A program made the position numbers and the translations under genes. A stretch of DNA of 64,000 nucleotides from Actinomycetes bacterium (GTDB taxonomy: Bacteria; Actinomycetota; Actinomycetes; Actinomycetales; Microbacteriaceae). Below the pieces are notes generated by a model that was not told the origin of the DNA, did no database searches, and saw nothing but the letters and a program-made list of their open reading frames with translations. The DNA is taken from NCBI GenBank assembly GCA_023428065.1, contig JAEYZI010000069.1:29838-93837 (forward strand), in the 5' to 3' direction. Below are positions 26,566 to 34,788 of the stretch, piece by piece (the stretch's first letter is position 1; each line of letters starts with the position of its first letter).

Positions 26566-27657
26566 CTACACCGCGCCGAGACGCCGCAGCATCTCGCCCG
26601 CCTTCCATCCCCACGTCGCCTCAGCGGGAAGACTCGGCTCGACACGCGGTACCCGACCCCGCCCCGCGGCGATCCGCGTGAGCGCGGCGACGTGCTCGCC
26701 GGGCGCCACGACATCCACCCCGCCGAGACCGCGCCTGCCGGCCCCGATGATCGGAGTCGTCACCACCGGCAGCCCCGCGGCGTGGTACTCGTAGATCTTG
26801 ATCGCGTCGCCCCCGACCTCCCCTGTCCCCACCCGGTGGGGCACCCATCCGATATCGAAGGTCGTGAGGAGCTCCGGGATGCGGGGGTACGGGACGTCTC
26901 CGAGAAGGGTGACGTTCGGGATGCGGCCGAGGGAACGGTAGCCCCGATCGAGGACCGGCCCGGCGAGGACGAAGCTCCAGTCCGGGAGCTCCCCGGCCAC
27001 CTGGGCGATGAGCTGAGCGTCGACGCGCTTGCCGATCTTGCCGATGTACCCCACCGTCAGGGGGCCCTCCGCCCGTGACACCGGGGTGAACCTCTCGGGG
27101 TCGCATCCATTGGGCATGAGCACCGCGTCCGACCGCCCGTGTCGCTCGGCGAGCGCGAGGGTCGCCTCCGAGTTGGCGAACACGACATCCGCACGCTCGA
27201 ATGCCTGCCGGTAGGCGCGGGCGACGTCATCGCGGATGGACGCGAACGCGTGGTGCACCGTCCAGTCGTCGAGCAGGTCGAACGCGACTCGTCGATCGCC
27301 GAGCAACTCGGAGGGTGCCGTGAAGACGAACGGGTTCCAGACCACCGTGGGACCGTCGACCTCGACGAGGGGGTACCGCCTCGCGGAGGTGACCCACCAG
27401 CGCTTGAGGTCCGTGGGGCGTGGGAGGCGCCAGACATCGGTATCCACGGCCTGCGTGCCCTCCGCGACCGCGTCCCGTGGATACCGGGTCGCGAGGGGGA
27501 AGGGCTCCGGGCGGGAGACCACGACGACCTTGCCTCCCGTCAGCCGGGGGAACCATTCGATGAGATGACCGTCCCGAGTCCGATACCCCTCCGAGGCGAG
27601 CTTGCGCTGGCCGTGCATCGGGAAGGCGAGAACCGTCTCCGCCGTGCGCTCACTCAC
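26566..27657 (-). CDS. Glycosyltransferase, GT-B fold, GT4-like
   Basis: A 363-residue protein starting at a GTG that overlaps the end of the upstream glycosyltransferase by 8 bases. The core shows the GT-B pattern FANSEATLALAERHG, VLMPNGCDPERF, TVGYIGKIGKRVD and a late KIYEYHAAGLPVVTTP segment, which corresponds to the nucleotide-binding EX7E-like region of GT4 enzymes. It probably acts in the cytoplasm on the undecaprenyl-linked intermediate. The sugar added is unknown. Confidence 0.83.
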   Translation of the reverse strand: MSERTAETVLAFPMHGQRKLASEGYRTRDGHLIEWFPRLTGGKVVVVSRPEPFPLATRYPRDAVAEGTQAVDTDVWRLPRPTDLKRWWVTSARRYPLVEVDGPTVVWNPFVFTAPSELLGDRRVAFDLLDDWTVHHAFASIRDDVARAYRQAFERADVVFANSEATLALAERHGRSDAVLMPNGCDPERFTPVSRAEGPLTVGYIGKIGKRVDAQLIAQVAGELPDWSFVLAGPVLDRGYRSLGRIPNVTLLGDVPYPRIPELLTTFDIGWVPHRVGTGEVGGDAIKIYEYHAAGLPVVTTPIIGAGRRGLGGVDVVAPGEHVAALTRIAAGRGRVPRVEPSLPAEATWGWKAGEMLRRLGAV

Positions 27658-28750
27658 GCAGGAGCCCCCTCAGCTCGGATTCGTATGACCGGGCGACATC
27701 CTCCCAGGTGTAGCGCGCGACCGCGCGGGCACGGGCCCGCTCGCGCAGGATCGCCCGCTCGTTCGCGTCGGCCATGAGGTCGAGCACGCCGCCGGCGATC
27801 GAGGACGGGTCGTCGTCGACGTACCGGCCCGCGTCGGCGAGCACCTCCCTGTTGTACGGAGTATCGCGCGCCACGGTCGGCGCCCCGAGCGCCATCGCCT
27901 GGACGAGCGCCGGATTGGTTCCGCCGACGGAGTGCCCGTGGAAGTAGACGCCCGCGTGCTGCCAGAGCGCGTGCAGGAGCGCGTCGTCGTCGATCTGCCC
28001 CAGCCACGTGACATCCGGGCGCTCGCGGGCGAGCGTCTCGGCCGCCTCGTCGAGAGGCCCGCCGTACCCGCTCGAGCCGACGATCACGACGGGGTGCTGT
28101 CGGGAGATCCGCTCGACCGCCTCGAAGAACTCCGCGGCCGAGTTCTCGGGCACGAGTCGCGCGACGTAGAGAACATACGAGCCGGAGCGCAGACCCTCGG
28201 GAACCGGGAGCCTCTCCTCGACGACGTCGCCGCCGTAGGGGATGAACGCGCCGTCTCGACCGAACTCGGCGAGCCAACGCCGTCCGATCTCCTCCGAGTC
28301 CACGACGAGACGGGTCGCGTGGCGAGCCGTGAGACGGGCGCCACGATGGAAGACCGACTTGGCGAGCGACCCCCACTTGGCGCGCTCCCATTCGATCCCG
28401 TCGACATTGACGAGCGTGGGGATCCGCGCCTGCCGCAGGATCGGCAACCAGTAGCCGTTCGCCACGTTCATCACGAGTGCGACATCCGGTCTGCGCCGTC
28501 GCGCGTGGAAGGTGGACGACAGACCGTAGGAGAGAGTGCTGAAGGACTTGACCTCGAGGCCGAGCGTCTCGATCGCCTCGACCCGCTCGTCCCGCGTGAC
28601 GTCGTCCTGCCGCGTCGCGCCGCGTCGCCCGTAGACCGTGACGGACCAGCCGTTGTCGACGAGGTACGGAGCGATTCGACGAACGGCGGTCTCGAACCCC
28701 CCGTAGTAGCTCGGATAGCCTCGCGTGCCGAGGATCGCCACCGAGGGCAC
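27650..28750 (-). CDS. DUF1972-type glycosyltransferase (rhamnosyltransferase-like), first gene of the EPS operon
   Basis: A 366-residue protein beginning with AILGTRGYPSYYGGFET, the signature N-terminus of the DUF1972 glycosyltransferases found in capsule and rhamnan loci. The C-terminal GT4 domain includes YVLYVARLVPENSAAEFFEA and HGHSVGGTNPALVQAMALGAPTV with the EX7E-like region. It starts at GTG 28750 with a GGAAGCGGGA ribosome-binding stretch. Rhamnosyl or related transfer is the usual role for this type, not shown here. It leads the operon that runs to 19747. Confidence 0.86.
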   Translation of the reverse strand: MPSVAILGTRGYPSYYGGFETAVRRIAPYLVDNGWSVTVYGRRGATRQDDVTRDERVEAIETLGLEVKSFSTLSYGLSSTFHARRRRPDVALVMNVANGYWLPILRQARIPTLVNVDGIEWERAKWGSLAKSVFHRGARLTARHATRLVVDSEEIGRRWLAEFGRDGAFIPYGGDVVEERLPVPEGLRSGSYVLYVARLVPENSAAEFFEAVERISRQHPVVIVGSSGYGGPLDEAAETLARERPDVTWLGQIDDDALLHALWQHAGVYFHGHSVGGTNPALVQAMALGAPTVARDTPYNREVLADAGRYVDDDPSSIAGGVLDLMADANERAILRERARARAVARYTWEDVARSYESELRGLLRE

Positions 28751-28903
28751 TCAGGTCCCGCTTCCGGCGCACGCCCGCGCCCGGTGTTGCTGCATCGACT
28801 ACCCCCACCGCATCCTGACTCCGTCAGCGTAGTTCGAGACCTCTCGCACACCGCCGCAATCCGCCTGAATCGGCGGGTCAATATCGGCACCCCGCTACGT
28901 AGC

Positions 28904-30289
28904 ATGATGCACGTGCACGCGTTCGAGAACGTCCTGGCCCGCGGCATGTGCGTCGGGTGTGGAGCATGCGCCGTGCGCACCGACGGGAAGGTGTCGGTGT
29001 CGCTCGGTCGCTTCGGCATGCACCAGGCGGATGCGACGGGCGCCGACACCGCGACGCTCCGCGACGCCGGACGCGTGTGCCCCTTCAGCGACGAATCCGA
29101 GAACGAAGACGTGCTGGCCGCCGAACGCTGGCCCGAACTGCCGGTCGACGAGCGCGTCGGCCGCTGGCGCGACGTCTGGGCCGGTCGCATCGCCGACGAC
29201 GACCGGCTGCCGTCGAGCAGCTCCGGCGGGCTGACCACCTGGCTGCTCGACGCCCTGCTCGCCCACGGCGAGATCGACGGCGTCGTGCACGTCGGGCGCG
29301 CCCCCGAGGGGCACTTCCAGTACGAGGTGTCGCACGGCCGGGAGGAGACCGACCGGCGGCGCAAGTCGCGGTACACCTCGGTGAGCTTCGCCGAGGTGCT
29401 CACGAGCCTCCGCGAGAGCGACGGGCGCTACGCGTTCGTCGGCGTGCCCTGCTTCGTGCGGGCGGCCCGGCTCGTGGCGCGAGAAGACCCCGCCATCCGC
29501 GAACGCCTCACGCTGTACGTCGGCCTCGTCTGCGGGCACCTCAAGACCCGATACTTCGCCGAGTCCCTCGCGTGGCAGGCCGGCATCCCGCCCGAGGATC
29601 TCGAGGCGGCCGACTTCCGCGTGAAGGTGCCCGGCCGACCGGCGAGCGCCTACGCCTTCGAGGCGACGCGGCGATCGACGGGCGCCGAGGAGTTGCTCCC
29701 CATGCGGGAAGCCCTCGACGGCAACTGGGGCTACGCGGCGTTCCAGCCGCAAGCGTGCGACTTCTGCGACGACGTCTTCGCCGAGACCGCCGACGTCGCC
29801 CTCGGCGACGCGTGGCTGCCCGAGTACACGCCCGACTGGCGCGGCACGAACGTCGTCGTGAGCCGCGACGAGCGCGTCTCCGAGATCCTGCGCGAAGGCG
29901 CGGCGCTCGGAAGCATCCACCTCGAGACGCTCACGCCCGAACGGGCCGCCCAGTCCCAGGGCGGCAACTACCGCCACCGCCGTGACGGCCTCCGCGTGCG
30001 ACTCGCCGACGACATCGACGCGGGGCTCTCGGTGCCGCGCAAGCGCGTCGAGCCCGGCCGCGACCACGTCGAACCCCGGCGCGTGGCGCTCATCCGCCAG
30101 CGGCGCCGGATGTCGGCGGCGAGCCTCGTGTGGTTCGAGCGCGCACGAGAGCTCGGCGACTTCGAGACCTACGCGCGGCCCATGCGCGCCGCGATCGCCA
30201 GGTACCACCGCATCGAGTCGTCGCTGTGGCGCCGGCTCGTGCGCCGCCTTCGCGGCGCGGCGCGGCGCGTGGCCTCACTGCGCGCGTGA
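28904..30289 (+). CDS. FrhB-like Fe-S protein (coenzyme F420 hydrogenase/dehydrogenase beta-subunit family)
   Basis: A 461-residue protein. The N-terminus has CVGCGAC (Cys16, 19, 22) and a later VCP (Cys59), fitting one ferredoxin-like 4Fe-4S cluster. The FrhB N- and C-terminal domains follow, with FVGVPCFVRA, LVCGHLK and QACDFCDDVFAETADVALGDAW. Members reduce F420 or related flavin/iron-sulfur substrates, and many lie in polysaccharide loci next to pyruvyltransferases; no pyruvyltransferase gene is present here. About 80 basic residues at the C-terminus extend beyond the family domain. Two adjacent ATGs (28904, 28907) could start translation. The last 15 bases overlap the convergent phosphatase gene. 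Confidence 0.8.
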   Translation: MMHVHAFENVLARGMCVGCGACAVRTDGKVSVSLGRFGMHQADATGADTATLRDAGRVCPFSDESENEDVLAAERWPELPVDERVGRWRDVWAGRIADDDRLPSSSSGGLTTWLLDALLAHGEIDGVVHVGRAPEGHFQYEVSHGREETDRRRKSRYTSVSFAEVLTSLRESDGRYAFVGVPCFVRAARLVAREDPAIRERLTLYVGLVCGHLKTRYFAESLAWQAGIPPEDLEAADFRVKVPGRPASAYAFEATRRSTGAEELLPMREALDGNWGYAAFQPQACDFCDDVFAETADVALGDAWLPEYTPDWRGTNVVVSRDERVSEILREGAALGSIHLETLTPERAAQSQGGNYRHRRDGLRVRLADDIDAGLSVPRKRVEPGRDHVEPRRVALIRQRRRMSAASLVWFERARELGDFETYARPMRAAIARYHRIESSLWRRLVRRLRGAARRVASLRA

Positions 30290-30904
30290 CGCGGAGAGTC
30301 CTCCGAGGTCGATGAGCGCGTCGGCCGCGGTCGTCACCGCGGTCATCACCTGGGATGCCGTGCGCGCGTGCGCCTCCGTCGGCCGCCCGAAGGGGTCGGG
30401 CACCTCGTCGGACTCCGCCTCCACGGGAAGAGCGAGACCCCGGCGGGCGGCGACCTCCGGCACGAGGGAGCGCAGCCGCGACGCGGGGGCGAGCGACGCA
30501 TCGCCCGGCTCCGCCTGGCCCGAATCGCGCAGGTCGGCGAGCAGGCGCGCGAACTCCGGCAGCGTGAACGCGTAGCGGCTCGCTCGCGGCACGAGGCGCA
30601 CCGCCGCGGCCCGGTGCGCGAGCTCCATCGTGAGCACGAGATCCGCATCCTCCACCATGGCCGCGTCGAGCCTACGCGCCACGTGGCCGGAGGGGTTGCC
30701 GCCGTAACCGATGGTCTGCGCCGCGGCCTCCGCGTCCATCGGCTCGCCCACGAGCGCCGCGGTGCCCGCACTCGACACCTCCACCGCATCCGCGAGACCC
30801 CGCCGCGCGAACTCGGCCGCGAGCAGGCGCTCCGCCTGCGGCGAGCGGCACACGTTGCCCGTGCACACCACGAGGATGCGGAACGGGCTCACGGGGTTCG
30901 TCAT
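30275..30904 (-). CDS. Low-molecular-weight protein-tyrosine phosphatase
   Basis: A 209-residue protein with the CX5R active site at residues 14-20 (CTGNVCR followed by SP). The general-acid motif is visible as DPFGRP near residue 170. It is longer than classic LMW-PTPs (about 150) because of extra sequence before the acid loop. Such Wzb-type phosphatases reverse autophosphorylation of the polysaccharide tyrosine kinase, and that kinase gene lies 15 bases upstream on the same strand, so they form a kinase/phosphatase pair controlling polymer length and export. Confidence 0.92.
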   Translation of the reverse strand: MTNPVSPFRILVVCTGNVCRSPQAERLLAAEFARRGLADAVEVSSAGTAALVGEPMDAEAAAQTIGYGGNPSGHVARRLDAAMVEDADLVLTMELAHRAAAVRLVPRASRYAFTLPEFARLLADLRDSGQAEPGDASLAPASRLRSLVPEVAARRGLALPVEAESDEVPDPFGRPTEAHARTASQVMTAVTTAADALIDLGGLSASRAQ

Positions 30905-30919
30905 CGGCCGGCTCGACCC

Positions 30920-32302
30920 TCAGCGCTTCGTCGACGTTTCCTGCGTGTGGCCGTAGCCGTAGCCGTACGAGCCGTAGCCGTACGCATCGGGCCCCCTCGT
31001 CGGCATCATCGTCAGTACGATGCCGTGCACCTTCGCGTCGACGCTGTCGAGGGAACGGAGGGCGCCCTCCAGTTGCGTGCGCTGCGTGCGGCCCGCGGCC
31101 GTCACGACGATCGCGCCCGAGGTCTGCTTCGCGAGGATCGCACCGTCGGTCACCGGCAGCAGCGGCGGCGCATCGACGAGCACGATGTGGAACTCCGCCT
31201 CGAGGTCGCGCAGCAGCTTCGCCATCGCCGCCGAGCCGAGCAGCTCGCTCGGATTCGGCGGGATCTGCCCCGCGGGCAGCACGAACATATTGTTGCGCCC
31301 CCACCGCTGCAGCGCATCCGAGAGCGAAGTCCGACCGATGAGCACGTCCGTGAGCCCCACCGCCCCCTCGAGACCCAGGTAGTCGACGAGCTTCGGACGG
31401 CGCAGGTCGCCCTCGACCACGCAGATGTTGAGGCCCGAGTCGCGCAAGGCGATCGCGAGGTTCGCCGTCGTCGTGCTCTTGCCCTCGCTCTCGACCGAGG
31501 AGGTGATCACGAAACTGCGCCGATCCGAGCCCATATCGACGAACTGCAGGTTCGTGCGCAGCGCCCGGAACGACTCCGCGCGCGGGCTCAGCGGATCCGC
31601 GTGCACGATGAGCGGGCGCTCCTTCGCCTTCGGGTCGTAGGCGATCGCCCCCAGGATCGGCCGGTCCGTCACGAGCTCTACGTCGCGCTGGCCCCGGATG
31701 CGCTGGTCGAGCACGCCGCGCAGCACCGCGATGCCGATCGCGAGGGCGAGACCGATGAGCGCACCGAGCGCGATGTTGAGCGACGTGCGCGGCGAGACCG
31801 GCGCATCCGGAACCTGCGCCGTCTGGGTGACGGTCACCTTGACGGGCACGACCCCGGCGGCGTTCGCCGGCGACAGCTCCGGCACCGCGCCGATCAGGTT
31901 CTCGGCGATCGAGTTCGCGATGGCCGCGGCGCGCTCCGGGTCGTCGTCGGTCACCGTGATGTCGACGATCACCGTGTTGAGGGTCGCGGATGCGGTCACG
32001 CGGCGCGCGAGCTCCGAGGTCGTCTCGTCGAGGCCGAGCTCCGAGATGACCGGGTCGAGCACGAGCCCCGTCGTCACGACCTCCGCGTAGCTGCGCACGA
32101 TCTGCTGGGTGTAGCTCGCGCCGGCGTTGAGGTCGGCGACCGAGTCGGCGCTCGACGCCGAGACGAAGACCTTCGTCGTGGCCTCGTACTGCGGCGTCTG
32201 CAGCAGCGAGAACGTCGCACCGCCGGCGATGCCCGCAAGGGTCAGCACGACCAAGAGCACCCAGTTGCGTCGCAGGATACGCAGGTAGTCGCGCAACTCC
32301 AC
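30920..32302 (-). CDS. Wzz/CpsD-type polysaccharide tyrosine autokinase
   Basis: A 460-residue fusion of a Wzz chain-length domain and a BY-kinase. The N-terminal Wzz part is flanked by two membrane helices (about residues 15-35 and 165-185). The kinase has Walker A in SSVESEGKST (near 267-276), Walker A'-type VVEGDLRRP, and Walker B LVDAPP (near 374-379). The C-terminus is a tyrosine cluster (YGYGSYGYGYG), the autophosphorylation tail. It starts at a GTG with CGGAGG upstream. It sets polymer length together with the coupled phosphatase. Confidence 0.93.
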   Translation of the reverse strand: MELRDYLRILRRNWVLLVVLTLAGIAGGATFSLLQTPQYEATTKVFVSASSADSVADLNAGASYTQQIVRSYAEVVTTGLVLDPVISELGLDETTSELARRVTASATLNTVIVDITVTDDDPERAAAIANSIAENLIGAVPELSPANAAGVVPVKVTVTQTAQVPDAPVSPRTSLNIALGALIGLALAIGIAVLRGVLDQRIRGQRDVELVTDRPILGAIAYDPKAKERPLIVHADPLSPRAESFRALRTNLQFVDMGSDRRSFVITSSVESEGKSTTTANLAIALRDSGLNICVVEGDLRRPKLVDYLGLEGAVGLTDVLIGRTSLSDALQRWGRNNMFVLPAGQIPPNPSELLGSAAMAKLLRDLEAEFHIVLVDAPPLLPVTDGAILAKQTSGAIVVTAAGRTQRTQLEGALRSLDSVDAKVHGIVLTMMPTRGPDAYGYGSYGYGYGHTQETSTKR

Positions 32303-32362
32303 GTCGTCGACCTCCGAACGATGGTGCCGATGGGTGCGCTGGCGTTCGCGGGCGCGAGGGTC

Positions 32363-32368
32363 AGCCTA
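32363..32368 (-). promoter_or_regulatory. -10 element (TAGGCT) for the kinase/phosphatase genes
   Basis: Minus-strand TAGGCT, about 61 bases before the GTG at 32302, giving a leader of roughly 54 bases that includes a CGGAGG ribosome-binding stretch. It overlaps the divergent promoter region of the epimerase gene. Confidence 0.4.
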
Positions 32369-32377
32369 ACCGACGGA

Positions 32378-32383
32378 TAGAAT
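32378..32383 (+). promoter_or_regulatory. -10 element (TAGAAT) for the epimerase operon
   Basis: TAGAAT is close to the consensus. It is 43 bases before the ATG at 32427, which has its own AAGAGGGG ribosome-binding stretch. An in-frame TTG at 32391 sits near the predicted transcript start and would add 12 residues if used. Confidence 0.45.
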
Positions 32384-32426
32384 CCCCAGGTTGCCCATTC
32401 CCGCGGGGCACGAAGAGGGGTCGACC

Positions 32427-33398
32427 ATGAAAGCACTCGTGACCGGGGTCGCGGGCTTCGTGGGCAGTTCCATCGCCGCGCGACTGCTCACAGACGGTCA
32501 CGACGTCGTCGGGGTCGACGCGCTCACCGACTACTACGCAACCGAGCTCAAGCGCAGCAACCTCGCACGGCTCGACTCCCCTCGCTTCGACCTCGTCGAA
32601 GCCGACCTCAACCAACTCGACCTGCGCGCCCTGCTCGACGACGTCGAGGTCGTCTTCCACGAGGCGGGGCAGCCCGGCGTGCGCGACTCCTGGGGCACCG
32701 GATTCGCGCCCTACACCGCCCACAACATCGCCGCCACCCAGGCACTGCTCGAGGCAGCGCGCCACGCCACCCGCCTCACCCGCTTCGTCTACGCCTCCTC
32801 GTCGTCGGTCTACGGCGAGGCCGAGAGCTACCCCACTCGCGAGACCGACCGCCCCGAGCCGCGCTCCCCCTACGGCGTCACCAAGCTCGCCGCCGAGCAC
32901 CTCGTGACCCTCTACGCGCGCGGCTTCGGCGTGCCCACCACCTCTCTGCGCTACTTCACCGTGTACGGCCCCCACCAGCGCCCCGACATGGCCTTCACCC
33001 GCTTCCTGCGCGCCGCGATCGACGGTGTCCCCATCCGCGTGTTCGGCACGGGAGAGCAGGTGCGCGACTTCACCTACATCGACGACGTCGTCGAGGCCAA
33101 CCTGCGCGCCGCGAGCGTCGACCACGAACCGGGGTCGGTGTTCAACGTCGCGGGCGGCGGCCAGGTGTCGGTCAACGAGGTGCTCGACATCATCGAGGAG
33201 CTCGCGGGGCATCCGCTGCAGGTCGAGCGCGTCGGCGCCGCCGCGGGCGACGTGTCGCGCACCTCCGGCGCCACCGAGCTCATCGCCGCCACGCTCGGCT
33301 GGCACGCCACCGTCCCCGTCGCGGAGGGCCTGCGCGCCCAGCACGCGTGGGCCGTCGAGGCGGCACCGATGCTCGCCCGCACGATCGACTGGAAGTGA
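32427..33398 (+). CDS. NAD-dependent UDP-sugar epimerase/dehydratase (UDP-glucuronate 4-epimerase-like)
   Basis: A 323-residue extended SDR. The NAD-binding motif GVAGFVGS is at residues 7-14, the catalytic Ser/Tyr/Lys are seen in YASSSSVYG and SPYGVTKLAAEH (YxxxK), and the substrate loop includes TVYGPHQRPDMAF, usual for UDP-glucuronate 4-epimerases and GalE relatives. With the UDP-glucose dehydrogenase gene 14 bases downstream it would convert UDP-glucuronate to UDP-galacturonate for the exopolysaccharide. The exact epimer is inferred from context. Confidence 0.87.
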   Translation: MKALVTGVAGFVGSSIAARLLTDGHDVVGVDALTDYYATELKRSNLARLDSPRFDLVEADLNQLDLRALLDDVEVVFHEAGQPGVRDSWGTGFAPYTAHNIAATQALLEAARHATRLTRFVYASSSSVYGEAESYPTRETDRPEPRSPYGVTKLAAEHLVTLYARGFGVPTTSLRYFTVYGPHQRPDMAFTRFLRAAIDGVPIRVFGTGEQVRDFTYIDDVVEANLRAASVDHEPGSVFNVAGGGQVSVNEVLDIIEELAGHPLQVERVGAAAGDVSRTSGATELIAATLGWHATVPVAEGLRAQHAWAVEAAPMLARTIDWK

Positions 33399-33412
33399 AC
33401 GGGAGCGCCCGC

Positions 33413-34723
33413 ATGAGAATCTCCGTCATCGGCTGCGGCTACCTCGGTGCCGTGCACGCCGCCGCGATGGCCTCCATCGGGCACGACGTGATCGGCATCG
33501 ACGTCGACGACGCCAAGATCGCCTCGCTCTCCGCCGGCCGCGCGCCGTTCTTCGAGCCCGGCCTCGACGACCTGCTGCGCGACGGCGTCGCGAGCGGACG
33601 GCTGCGCTTCTCGACCGAGCTCGCGGATGCCGCGGGCGCGCGCGTGCACTTCGTCGCCGTCGGCACGCCGCAGACCAAGGACGGTCGCGCCGCCGACCTC
33701 CGCTTCGTCGACGCGGCCGTCGACGGCCTCCTACCCCACCTCGCCCCCGGCGACGTCGTCGCCGGCAAGTCGACCGTGCCCGTCGGCACCGCCGCACGCC
33801 TCGCCGAACGCGTCGAGGCGGCCGCCGCGACGCTCGTGTGGAACCCCGAGTTCCTCCGCGAAGGCTGGGCCGTGCAGGACACGATCTCCCCCGACCGTCT
33901 CGTGGCGGGCGTGCCGTCGGGCGAGGCGGGCTCGCGCGCCGCCGATCTGCTGCGCGAGGTCTACCACCCCGCCGTCGCCGCCGAGACGCCCTTCATCGTC
34001 ACCGACTACGCCACCGCCGAACTCGTCAAGGTCGCCGCCAACGCCTTCCTCGCCACCAAGATCTCCTTCATCAACGCCATGGCCGAGATCGCCGAGGTGA
34101 CGGGCGCCGACGTCACCCAGCTCGCCGACGCCATCGGTCACGACGTGCGCATCGGGCGGCGCTTCCTCGGCGCGGGCATCGGCTTCGGCGGCGGATGCCT
34201 CCCGAAAGACATCCGCGCCTTCACGGCACGCGCCGAAGAGCTCGGGCGCGGCGAATCGGTCGCCTTCCTCCACGAGGTCGACGCCATCAACCTGCGCCGC
34301 CGCGAGCGCGCGGTCGACCTCGTCGTCGACGCGCTCGGCGGCCGCGTGAACGGCAGGAAGGTCACCGTGCTCGGCGCCGCCTTCAAACCGCACAGCGACG
34401 ACATCCGCGACTCCCCCGCACTGGACGCGGCCGTGCGCCTGCGCGGGCTCGGCGCGCACGTGACCGTCACCGACCCGGCGGCGATCGACAACGCGCGACG
34501 CGTGCACCCGCAACTCGACTACGAGGTCGACCGCGACGAGGCACTGCGGGGCGCGGATGCCGTGCTCGTCGTGACCGAGTGGGACGAGTACCGCCGCGAC
34601 CTCGACCCGGCCCACGCGGCATCCCTCGTCGCCGGCCGCACGATCATCGACGGCCGCAACTGCCTCGATCCGGAGGCGTGGCGCGCCGCCGGATGGGAGT
34701 ACCGCGGCATGGGGCGCCCCTAG
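33413..34723 (+). CDS. ugd: UDP-glucose 6-dehydrogenase
   Basis: A 436-residue enzyme that oxidises UDP-glucose to UDP-glucuronate with two NAD. The N-terminal Rossmann motif GCGYLG, the block FFEPGLDDLL, the STVPVGT segment and catalytic Cys262 in FGGGCLPKD are all present, and length is typical. It follows the epimerase gene by 14 bases and precedes the initiating sugar transferase, so these three form a precursor and initiation unit. A second, different nucleotide-sugar dehydrogenase is encoded at 22954. Confidence 0.93.
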   Translation: MRISVIGCGYLGAVHAAAMASIGHDVIGIDVDDAKIASLSAGRAPFFEPGLDDLLRDGVASGRLRFSTELADAAGARVHFVAVGTPQTKDGRAADLRFVDAAVDGLLPHLAPGDVVAGKSTVPVGTAARLAERVEAAAATLVWNPEFLREGWAVQDTISPDRLVAGVPSGEAGSRAADLLREVYHPAVAAETPFIVTDYATAELVKVAANAFLATKISFINAMAEIAEVTGADVTQLADAIGHDVRIGRRFLGAGIGFGGGCLPKDIRAFTARAEELGRGESVAFLHEVDAINLRRRERAVDLVVDALGGRVNGRKVTVLGAAFKPHSDDIRDSPALDAAVRLRGLGAHVTVTDPAAIDNARRVHPQLDYEVDRDEALRGADAVLVVTEWDEYRRDLDPAHAASLVAGRTIIDGRNCLDPEAWRAAGWEYRGMGRP

Positions 34724-34774
34724 CGACCGCTGCGCCGCCCGCCGGAAACCCCGGGAGGCGCCACCCCCACCCAG

Positions 34775-34780
34775 TAGGGT
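34775..34780 (+). promoter_or_regulatory. -10 element (TAGGGT) for the initiating sugar transferase
   Basis: TAGGGT is followed by eight bases and the GTG at 34789, predicting a transcript start within 2 bases of the start codon. Confidence 0.5.
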
Positions 34781-34788
34781 GAGGATCC

